A stretch of 30,623 nucleotides of DNA from positions 1 through 30,623 of the IMG/VR virus record IMGVR_UViG_3300043465_001355; one strand, 5' to 3'. Under the pieces are notes generated by a model, which was given only the letters and a program-made list of their open reading frames with translations, ran no database searches and was not told the origin of the DNA. This DNA comes from a virus. Shown in pieces: positions 13,613 to 21,300 of the stretch (within the stretch, counting starts at the first letter, position 1; every line of letters starts with the position of its first letter). A program made the position numbers and the translations under genes.

Positions 13613-15403
13613 ATGGCAACCACCGTCCCGAACAACCCCGTTGACATGCAGCCCAAGGCGCCCACCACGCCAGGCATCGTTGGCGGAGCGATGGCCGGTG
13701 GCGCAACGCAGGGCGCAAACGCCGCCCAGAGCACCACCATGCCGGGCGTGCCCAACACGGCCGCCACGTACACCCCCCAGACCCGAGAGGTCAACCGTGC
13801 CACGGAGACGGCTGCCGGCCAGGTTGAGTCGCTGCTGGCCAAGGACAACCCGCTCATGCAGCGGGCGCGCACGCTGGCCACCCAGGGGATGAACAAGCGC
13901 GGGCTGGTCAACAGCTCAATGTCGCAGGGCGCAGGTGTTGCGGCCATGATCGACCGCGCCACCCCATTGGCCTTGCAAGACGCCTTGACGTACAGCGGCC
14001 AGTCACAGTTGAACCAGAAGACCGTCAACGACGCTGGCCAGTTCAATGTTGGCGAGACCAACAAGTTTGGCCTGCTGAAGTCTGAACAGTCGTTTACTGC
14101 TGGGGAGAACGCCGCCACTCGCGAGTTCCAGACTTCTGAGCGGGTCGGCAGCCAGACGTTTACCTCTGAGCAAAACAGGGCGACGCAAGCCTTCCAGGCC
14201 GCTCAGTCGCAGTTGGACCGGGCACAACAGACGGCGCTGGCTGACAAGAGCATTGAGGCGCAAAAAGCGTTGCAGGTGGCTCAGCAGAACTTCCAAGGTG
14301 CTCAGTCTGAGCTGGACCGCGTCAACCAAAAGACGCTGCAGGAAAGTCAGCAGACCTTCACCGCTGGCCAGAACCAACTGGACCGTGCCCAGCAAACCAG
14401 CCTGGCCGAGGCCGCCCAGACGTTCCAGGCATCTCAGTCTGAAAAGGACCGCGCAGCCCAGTTGATGCTGGCAGACAAGAACATCACCGCACAACAAGCG
14501 CTTGAACAGTCACGTCAGTCCTTCCAGGGCGAGCAGGCCGGCCTGGACAGGACGCAAGCCACCAGCTTGGCCCGGGAGTCTCAAACATTCCAGGCGACTC
14601 AAGCCGAAAAAGACCGCGCCCAGCAACTGATGCTGGCTGACAAGAACATCACGGCAAACCAAGCCCTTGAGCAGTCTCGTCAAGAGTTCCAAAAGACCCA
14701 GGCTGAGCTGGATCGCACCCAGCAGACAAACATCGCTGACAAGCAAATTGCTGCGCAGAAGGAACTGCAGACTGCTCAGCAGACGTTTGCCAGCGCGCAA
14801 AGTGACTTGGACCGTGCCCAGCAGGTGGCGCTTAGCGACAAGTCGATCGCAGCCCAGCAGGCCTTGCAGACGGCTCAGCAGACTTTTCAGTCGGCCCAAG
14901 CTGAACTGGACCGCACCCAACAGACCAACCTGGCGGCGGCGCAGGTCGCAGCGCAGAAGGATCTGCAAGCAGCGCAGCAGACATTCCAGGCTGCGCAGGG
15001 GAAACTTGATCGCGACCAGCAGGAGGCAATGACCCGGCTGGCGAACACGCTGAGCCAGTCCAACGTCGGCACCACGTTTGCCACGAACTTGACGCTGAGC
15101 ACGTCGAGCTCAATCAATGCGATTGCTCTTGACGGGAACCTAACGCCCGAAGCAAAGCGTGCCGCAATCCAGAACGTCATCGACAACGCCAACAACACGA
15201 TGGCGTGGGGCTCGACCTTCTACAGCACAACGCTCCCCAAAATTGGCAGCCCGGGCGGCACCACTGGCGGCACCACTGGCGGCACCACTGGCGGCGGTAC
15301 TACCGGTGGCGGTACTGGCGGCGGTACTGGCGGCGGTACTACTGGGGGCATCATCGGCGGCAACATGGGTGGCATTGACACCACAAACTTCTACAACAAC
15401 TAG
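13613..15403 (+). CDS. Hendecad-repeat protein, putative internal virion/ejection protein
   Basis: This 596-residue protein is in three parts. Residues 1-60 are low-complexity (Ala/Gly/Thr/Pro). Residues ~60-135 are helical, including LAKDNPLMQRARTLATQGMNKRGLVNSSMSQGAG, a motif familiar from phage virion proteins. Residues 161-479 are 29 consecutive 11-residue repeats without a single insertion or deletion, in forms such as FQxAQxELDRA, QQTxLADKxIA and AQxALQxAQQT. Eleven-residue periodicity predicts extended amphipathic helices or right-handed coiled coils, as in LEA proteins and apolipoproteins. The C-terminus has a globular stretch (about 480-545) and a Gly/Thr-rich tail. It opens the block leading to the polyvalent protein, so an injected or trans-envelope conduit role is inferred. 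RBS: AGAGG upstream of ATG 13613. Confidence 0.65.
   Translation: MATTVPNNPVDMQPKAPTTPGIVGGAMAGGATQGANAAQSTTMPGVPNTAATYTPQTREVNRATETAAGQVESLLAKDNPLMQRARTLATQGMNKRGLVNSSMSQGAGVAAMIDRATPLALQDALTYSGQSQLNQKTVNDAGQFNVGETNKFGLLKSEQSFTAGENAATREFQTSERVGSQTFTSEQNRATQAFQAAQSQLDRAQQTALADKSIEAQKALQVAQQNFQGAQSELDRVNQKTLQESQQTFTAGQNQLDRAQQTSLAEAAQTFQASQSEKDRAAQLMLADKNITAQQALEQSRQSFQGEQAGLDRTQATSLARESQTFQATQAEKDRAQQLMLADKNITANQALEQSRQEFQKTQAELDRTQQTNIADKQIAAQKELQTAQQTFASAQSDLDRAQQVALSDKSIAAQQALQTAQQTFQSAQAELDRTQQTNLAAAQVAAQKDLQAAQQTFQAAQGKLDRDQQEAMTRLANTLSQSNVGTTFATNLTLSTSSSINAIALDGNLTPEAKRAAIQNVIDNANNTMAWGSTFYSTTLPKIGSPGGTTGGTTGGTTGGGTTGGGTGGGTGGGTTGGIIGGNMGGIDTTNFYNN
14093..15049 (+). repeat. 29 tandem 33-base (11-codon) repeats
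   Basis: Reading from F161 in steps of 11 codons keeps register through residue 479. Larger units of 33 and 22 residues (three or two hendecads) alternate, always as whole multiples of 11. Units starting with Phe-Gln and containing LDR or KDR recur 9 times. Confidence 0.9.
15254..15349 (+). repeat. Gly/Thr codon microsatellite
   Basis: Tandem GGCGGCACCACT-type 12-base units, degenerating to GGCGGTACT 9-base units, encode a Gly/Thr-rich tail (GGTTGGTTGGTTGGG and on). Such tracts vary in length by slippage. They give a flexible linker between the helical rod and the final GGIDTTNFYNN. Confidence 0.85.
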
Positions 15404-15411
15404 AAGCAACC

Positions 15412-15861
15412 ATGAGCAAGATCGTCTGCCGCAAGGCCAAGCTGGATGACATCCCCGCGATCGTCGACATCGCGGTGGAGTCCGTGTCGCGTGACCCGCT
15501 GCCGGTGAAGATCAACCGCCAGGCGATGGCAGACACCGCCCGCGTCTGTCTGAACCCGGCCCACTTCATGTGGGTTGCGGAGCAGGACGGCAAGGTGGTG
15601 GCGTCCGTTGCAGCCTGCGTGCAGCCGTCGTTCTGGTTCGACAAGCTGCAGTGCTCGGTGCTGCTGTACTACACCCAAGTGCCTGGCGCGGGTGTGCCGC
15701 TTCTGCGCGAGTTCGCAGCGTGGGTCAAAGGGCGATCGGCCATCAAGATTGCCATCGTCGAGCTTGAGCCCGGGGTCGACCCCCGGCTTGTCAAATTCAT
15801 GAAGAGGTTGGGGTTCAATCGTGAATCACTGAACCTCACCCACGTAAGGAGTGCAGCATGA
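15412..15861 (+). CDS. GNAT-fold acetyltransferase-like protein
   Basis: The 149-residue product starts with CRKAKLDDIPAIVDIAVESV, the classic first strand and helix of GNAT acetyltransferases. The central strands include FMWVAEQDGKVVASVAACVQ. The region where an acetyl-CoA pyrophosphate loop (Q/RxxGxG/A) would be expected reads TQVPGAGVPLLREFAAWVK, so the loop is only partly recognisable. The C-terminal strand-turn is KFMKRLGFNRES, a common GNAT ending. It has no signal peptide. It is embedded among virion/ejection genes and overlaps the next start (ATGA), so it may act in the virion or modify a host or phage protein early in infection. The substrate is unknown, and activity is uncertain given the weak CoA loop. 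Confidence 0.65.
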   Translation: MSKIVCRKAKLDDIPAIVDIAVESVSRDPLPVKINRQAMADTARVCLNPAHFMWVAEQDGKVVASVAACVQPSFWFDKLQCSVLLYYTQVPGAGVPLLREFAAWVKGRSAIKIAIVELEPGVDPRLVKFMKRLGFNRESLNLTHVRSAA

Positions 15862-16571
15862 GCAAGGTAGTCAAGGGGATTGGTCGAGCAATCGGCAAGG
15901 TGGTCAAGGGCGTCGTGAACGTCGTCAAGAAGGTGGCCTCCTCTAAGCTCGGCAAGATCCTGATCGGGGCTGCAGCTATCTACTTTGGAGGCGCTGCTCT
16001 GATGGGTGCAATGGGCGCTGGCACTGGCGCTGCCGGAGTGGCCGGCGCAGCAGCAGGCGGAGGTCTATCAGGGGCCGCCGCAGGAATCAGTTCTGCGTGG
16101 TCAGGACTGACGGGCGCAGTCACTGGTGGCGGTCTCGGCTCAGTGAGTGGCGTCTTCTCTGGTGGCAGTGCTGCCACAGGCACTGTTGGTGGCGGCCTTA
16201 CTGCAGGCGCTGGTGGCGGCGCGGGACTTAGCGTGCCAGCAGCCGCCACTGGTGCAGCCGAGGTGGGCAGCGCCACCACGCTTGGCAGCGTGTCTGCGGC
16301 AACCCCTTCCTACGCGCTGGGGTCAGGAGCGGCAAGTGGCGGAGGGATCTCTGGCAGCCTGGCCGTTCCCTCCAGCTTGGGTGCCGGCTCTGGCGCGGCC
16401 CCTGGAATGATCGGCAATATCATGGCCAGCCCGTACACCGCCCCGGCTCTGATCTCAGGCGGCACCCAACTGATTGGCGGCGCGATGCAGGGCTACGGCG
16501 CGCAGAAGCAGCAAGAGCAGCAGGGCAAGCGCTACAACACCAACGTCGGCACCCGCCTGTTCGGCGGCTGA
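15858..16571 (+). CDS. Gly/Ala-rich membrane-active internal virion-type protein
   Basis: This 237-residue protein has a strongly cationic amphipathic N-terminus (KVVKGIGRAIGKVVKGVVNVVKKVASSKLGK, split here into its repeated VVKG units at residues 4-6, 15-18 and on). A hydrophobic segment follows (about residues 34-50; ILIGAAAIYFGGAALMGAMG), then a long Gly/Ala/Ser/Thr-rich, low-charge stretch. The C-terminus is polar (YGAQKQQEQQGKRYNTNVGTRLFGG). Cationic helix plus hydrophobic Gly-rich segments resembles membrane-inserting ejection proteins and antimicrobial-peptide-like helices. AAGGAG lies 6 bases before the ATG. Likely carried in the capsid and inserted in the envelope at infection; this is inference. 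Confidence 0.6.
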   Translation: MSKVVKGIGRAIGKVVKGVVNVVKKVASSKLGKILIGAAAIYFGGAALMGAMGAGTGAAGVAGAAAGGGLSGAAAGISSAWSGLTGAVTGGGLGSVSGVFSGGSAATGTVGGGLTAGAGGGAGLSVPAAATGAAEVGSATTLGSVSAATPSYALGSGAASGGGISGSLAVPSSLGAGSGAAPGMIGNIMASPYTAPALISGGTQLIGGAMQGYGAQKQQEQQGKRYNTNVGTRLFGG

Positions 16572-16582
16572 AAGGAAACACC

Positions 16583-17179
16583 ATGGCAGGCTTGATTCAA
16601 CAAAACATGGCCGCTGGTGCTCCAGCCCCCGAGCAGAAACCACAGCCAGGCATGGCGCCGCCGCAGATGCCCGCTGAGCAGATGCCGCCTGAGCAGATGC
16701 CGATGGGCGAGATGGACGAGGGCGAGGGTCCTGACCCCGACGCAGACCCCGGTTACCAGCAGGCGATGGCGTTCTCAATGGAGGCGCTGTACGGCAAGGA
16801 GGCTGCCAAGAACGTGGCCAAGTCCTTGAAGACTGGCGGCGACCCGGTGGAGTCCTTGGCCAACACGGCCTACGAGATCATCTCCATCGTGGACGAGCGC
16901 ACCGATGGCGCGATCCCCGACGAGCTGCTGGTGCTGTTCGCCTCCAAGATCCTGGAAGAGGTGGCAGACATCGGCGAGGCGGCTGGCGTGCAGTACAGGC
17001 CATCCGACGTTGCGCTGGCGCTCAAGCAGATGATCCTGCGCTTCCTGGGCGAGCAGGGCGTTGACACGTCGCAACTGCAGCAGGCGATGGACCAGGTCAA
17101 CCCAGAGGAGTTCAACAGCATGGCCGAGAGCGGCATGGCTGAGGGCGAAGAGTCTGAGCAGGAGGAGATGCCGGTATGA
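16583..17179 (+). CDS. Helical protein with Met/Pro/Glu-rich N-terminus, internal virion block
   Basis: This 198-residue acidic protein follows AAAGGAAA, a strong ribosome site. Residues 15-60 form a disordered Pro/Met/Gln/Glu segment with repeated QMPxEQMP units. Residues ~60-165 are helical (YQQAMAFSMEALYGKEAAKNVAKSL; DELLVLFASKILEEVADIGEAAG; ALALKQMILRFLGEQG), and the tail is acidic. The helical core resembles minor proteins found next to internal core proteins in podovirus genomes. I recognise no named family. It overlaps the next start by ATGA and so is probably made in step with it. Confidence 0.6.
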   Translation: MAGLIQQNMAAGAPAPEQKPQPGMAPPQMPAEQMPPEQMPMGEMDEGEGPDPDADPGYQQAMAFSMEALYGKEAAKNVAKSLKTGGDPVESLANTAYEIISIVDERTDGAIPDELLVLFASKILEEVADIGEAAGVQYRPSDVALALKQMILRFLGEQGVDTSQLQQAMDQVNPEEFNSMAESGMAEGEESEQEEMPV

Positions 17180-18324
17180 GCGGACTGATCTGGGCCGGTA
17201 TCGGCAAGGGTATCGCAGACGCCGGCCAGACGTTCGCCGGCTACATGGCCAAGGACATTGAGGCCACGCGGCTGGAGGAGCGCGAGGCCTTGCGCGAGGA
17301 GCGTCTGCTCAAGCGGCAGGAGGCGCTGGAGCAGTTGAAGGCTGACCGAAAGCTGGCTGACGAGGAGACGCTGAGAAAGCGCGTGGCCACTGAGTCGGTC
17401 GAGATCCAATCCAGAGCGGCGGGCGCACCCGCGCGCCGCGAATCGGCGGCGCTTGGCCGTGACGCACAGACGCTGGCCAAGTCATCCGCCCAGGCTGGAG
17501 AGGAAGGCGACATTGCACTCAGCGAGGACCAGCTCAAGGGTCTCATGCAGAGCGTCCCCAAGCTGCGCGAGAGCTACGCCAAGTCCGGCATCATCGGTGG
17601 CGCCATCCAAGACAAGATGGACCCGCGCCTGCGTGAGGCGGAAGACCAGGTGCAGGCAGCCCTGGAGATCGGCGCGCACTCTTCAGTGATCGACGCCTAC
17701 TCCAAGCAGCGCAGGGACGTGCTTGATCAGATTCGTCTTGAGAATTCGGTAAAGAAGGGCGACCAGCAGTACCAAGCAATGATGGCCGCAATCGCCGAGC
17801 GCGGCCGCCAGGCCGACCAGAGGCTGCCGGTTCTGCAGCAGCAGGCTGACGCAGCGACCACGCGCGCCGACCGGCCGGCCGGCGGCGGCGCCCCGGCTCG
17901 CGCTGCCGACCCAGACAAGCCAGCCACCACAGCCGACTTGGCGCGGCAAGTGACCGCCGCCAAGAACCTATTGGCCAACGAACTGGGGGTTCCCACCAAG
18001 GACATTGAGGGCGAGATCAAAACGATCCGCAAACGAGCTGATGCTGGGAACAGCGGTGCCAAGGCGACACTTGAGCGCATCCAGCCCATGATCAGCGAGT
18101 ACAACGACGCGAACAATCGGATGCTGAACTTCAAGCGAGCCAGCACGTCTGGCGCGAGAGCCGGCAATAATGCTGGCGGCGCAGACACCGCACGGCCTGC
18201 GCCGGCTTCTGCTCCGGCCGCCTCTGAGTCTCGTAAAATCGGCAACACGCAGGTTGTTCAAACGGGCCCGAACAAGGGCAAGACCGCGCGATGGGACGGC
18301 CGAGGCTGGGTGTTGGTCGACTGA
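17176..18324 (+). CDS. Coiled-coil internal virion-type protein
   Basis: This 382-residue protein starts at an ATG preceded by GGAGGAG (17161-17167). The N-terminal SGLIWAGIGKGIADAGQTFAGYM is followed by a long highly charged helix (about residues 26-75; LEEREALREERLLKRQEALEQLK and on), a strong coiled coil. More helices occur to about residue 330. A Pro/Ala-rich linker leads to a small C-terminal module (about 350-382; RKIGNTQVVQTGPNKGKTARWDGRGWVLVD). The short N-terminal amphipathic helix plus coiled coil is common among injected core proteins. Function is inferred from position between ejection-type genes; no family was recognised. Confidence 0.6.
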   Translation: MSGLIWAGIGKGIADAGQTFAGYMAKDIEATRLEEREALREERLLKRQEALEQLKADRKLADEETLRKRVATESVEIQSRAAGAPARRESAALGRDAQTLAKSSAQAGEEGDIALSEDQLKGLMQSVPKLRESYAKSGIIGGAIQDKMDPRLREAEDQVQAALEIGAHSSVIDAYSKQRRDVLDQIRLENSVKKGDQQYQAMMAAIAERGRQADQRLPVLQQQADAATTRADRPAGGGAPARAADPDKPATTADLARQVTAAKNLLANELGVPTKDIEGEIKTIRKRADAGNSGAKATLERIQPMISEYNDANNRMLNFKRASTSGARAGNNAGGADTARPAPASAPAASESRKIGNTQVVQTGPNKGKTARWDGRGWVLVD

Positions 18325-18339
18325 CAGCAGGAAATCTCA

Positions 18340-21300
18340 ATGGCGAAAAAGTACCTGTCTGACGACGAGGTGTTCGGCACCGCAACCTCATACCTTTCGG
18401 ATGAAGAAGTCTTCGGCACGTCTGCCCGCGACGCAGGCGGCGGCCGTGGTTCCATCAACCCGCCGATGATCTATGAGCCGCAGCCGGAGCGGGTTGCAAA
18501 GCGCGGGTTTATCGACCAAGCCAAAGATGCTCTCATTGAAGCGCTGCCCTTCCCGGTCAAGGTTGCGGCCCAGGCCCTGCCTGTCCTGGCCAGAATTCCG
18601 ATCGGCAAGGAGCCTGCTGCGGCCCCGGTTAAGGAGCCGGCTGAACCCAAGCCCTACAAAGACCGCCGCGAGGCTCTGGACGACGCCGTCAATCTGCTTG
18701 AGGAAGGCGTAAACCAGGCGGAATTGACGAATGCGTTCGCCGAGGGCGGCATCAAGTTCGAAGAGATCGTGGCCCACGGCAAGAAACGCGGCAGCGATTA
18801 CTTCAAGCAGCAGCCTGCCCTGCCGGCAACCGATCCGGAACTGGTGCGCCTTGCTGGGCGTTACCCTGCGCCCGTAACGGGAGAGATCAAGTCAACCCGC
18901 CCAGAGACCCCGCTGCCTGGAGCAGACGTCCTGCTGGCCGGGGCCAAAGGCGTGGTCAGCGGATTCCAGATGTTGATGAGCGCCAGCGGAGCCGGCGGCA
19001 AGCCGTCTTCCATTGCTGAGAAAGCGCTCCAGACTGCCGACTCGTACCTTGAGGGACTGCGCAGTGCCGCCGCCGTCAAGGACGACGATCGGATTGGCTT
19101 GATCATGGATGCCGCCAAAGACGGCACATGGACCGAACAGGTTGCCGCCGCGGCAAAGGCTGCAGGCGTGGCTCCGGCATCACTTGTGGCGCAAGGCCTG
19201 GGCACGAGCGTGCCGGTTATCTTGGCGTCCCTTCTGCCAGGCGTTCGCGAGTCCACCCTTGCCCGATTGGGCACCCAGGTCGGGCTTGGCGCAACGATGG
19301 GCGCGGGCGCCACCAAAGAGGCGATCTACACCGCCGTCAAAGACGACATGCTGCGCAACGGCATGTCCAAGATTGAGGCTGAAGAGCGCGCTGAGGCTGC
19401 GCAGTCCTACCTCGGGAAGAACAAGGATCAGATCGCCATCGGCATGGCGCTTGGTGCGCTTGCGTCCTCGACCGGCGTGGAAAAGGTCATCCCAATCGGC
19501 CAGGTCAGCAAGGTGCTGGCCAAGTCTGGCGTGTCTCGTGCCGTGGCTTCTGCCGAGCAGAACGTGATTGGCCGCGGCTTGATCGGTGGTTTTGCTGAGG
19601 CTTTGCCCGAGTTCGCCCAAGGTTCGGCCGAACAAGTGGCGAAAAACGTCGCCCTGCAGCGCGAGGGCCGCGACGTGCCGACGTTTCAGGGCGCGATCGG
19701 ACAGGGCACGCTGGAGGCCTTGGCCGGCTTCGGTGCAGGCGGCCTGACCAGTGCAGCCTTTGGCCGCCCGCAGGCGGAAACTGCCGCCCGCGGCGCGGCC
19801 GATGTCGGCCCGTCTGCGCCCATCAACTTCACCCCCGCAGGCAGCCCCACCGCCCAGGCGGGCCTGGCTCCAATTGTGGTGCCGGTGCCAACAAATTCGC
19901 CTGCGACGCAAGAGCAAGCAGCCGGGCTTCCGCCCATCAATCCGCAGGTTGAGCAACAGTTCGGCCTGGACAAGCTCCGCATGGGAGGTGCCGATGTCAG
20001 CACACTTGGCGCAACTGGAGGACAACCTGGCCTCCGCAGTCCAGCAGGGGGCGATCAGCCTAGCGGAGGCCTGGGCATTCCAGGACGTGGTGCTGATGTC
20101 ACCGGGCAACTCCTGGGTGGAGATGCCGGTCTGCCTGCAATCAACGCTGGAGCGAATGTACCTACTGGAGGTGCAACTGGGCAACCAGCTCCTGGCGTAG
20201 CGCTGCCGCGGGTTGCTGCCCGCGCCACCGACCAAGATCTGCTGGCGCGCACTGAGGCGGCCATCGCGGCCCCGCAAAATAACAATGCTGATACAAGCCT
20301 GCAGCCCTGGGCTGGACGCAGCAAGTCGGGCTACGCCACCGAGCAGGACGCCGAGCAAGCCCGAGCAACGGCAAGCGCCGTGCTTGATACCAAAGAGACC
20401 CACGACTGGCGCGCCGAGCCAATGGACAACGGCCGCTTTCAGCTTGTCCCGTATCTCAAGAACGAGCAACAGGGTTCGCAAGCTGCACCCATCCCTGAAC
20501 CCATCACCGCCCCCAGCGGCAAGCCGTTCAGCACCGAGAAAACCGCCGCCGTCTTTGCTCAGCAAAACGGCATCACCGGCTACAGCACCGTCAAGATGAG
20601 CGGCGGCTGGGCCATCCAACCAACGGAGACGACCCTTGGCACTCAAACCCCTCAAGCCATCCAAGGCCAAACGCAAAGACAAGCACCTGCCATCAGTGGA
20701 GCAGCAGGCCAGGGACTGGCTGGCAACCTACAACCTGGAGATGCAGCGCAGGCAGGCGTTCCTGCAGTCGCAGGAGCAGCAACCCCTGGAGTCTCGGGTA
20801 ACGCACGTCAGTTGGCGCCTGCACAGTCCGAGCTGGGGCAGCCTCTCGCCGCAGGTGCAAGCGAAGGTGAACGAGCTGCAGTCGTAGGCGGCCCGCTTTT
20901 CGCAAGCAAGGCCAAGTCGGCGCCGATCTCGGCCATCAGGCTGGCACAGGACCGCATTTTCCGCCAGAGTGGTGTGGAGTTTGCTCCTGTCTTGCCTGAC
21001 CAACTGACCGAGCAACAGCGTGCGGCATCCCTAATTGCCACCTTGAATGGCCAGACCGCGACGTTCATAGAGCAAACGGGCGGCGACCCGCAAAAAATGC
21101 CCAACGGCCTGGCAGTTGCTGGCAAGCACGTCATGATTGACGTCAATTCTGAAGACGCCGTCTTGTCTGTGGCCATGCACGAAGTGGTCCACACCATGCC
21201 GGACCACATTCGCAAGCCGCTTGAGGTGGCGCTGCGCAAGCTGTTCAAGCCCGGCATGGAAGGCGACTTCAAGAAAAGTTTCAATTACAAAGACGCGGAT

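Noticed and set aside
15254-15349. CRISPR-like or iteron-like direct repeats
   Set aside because: The 9-12 base units are in-frame Gly/Thr codon repeats of a coding tail, without spacers or origin context.
20213-20599. A 128-codon plus-strand frame overlapping the polyvalent gene between nested genes A and B
   Set aside because: Its product is Pro/Ser/Arg-rich with no good ribosome site, and the giant frame keeps normal third-position GC here (for example 15 of 20 codons at 20221-20280), unlike the true nested candidates.
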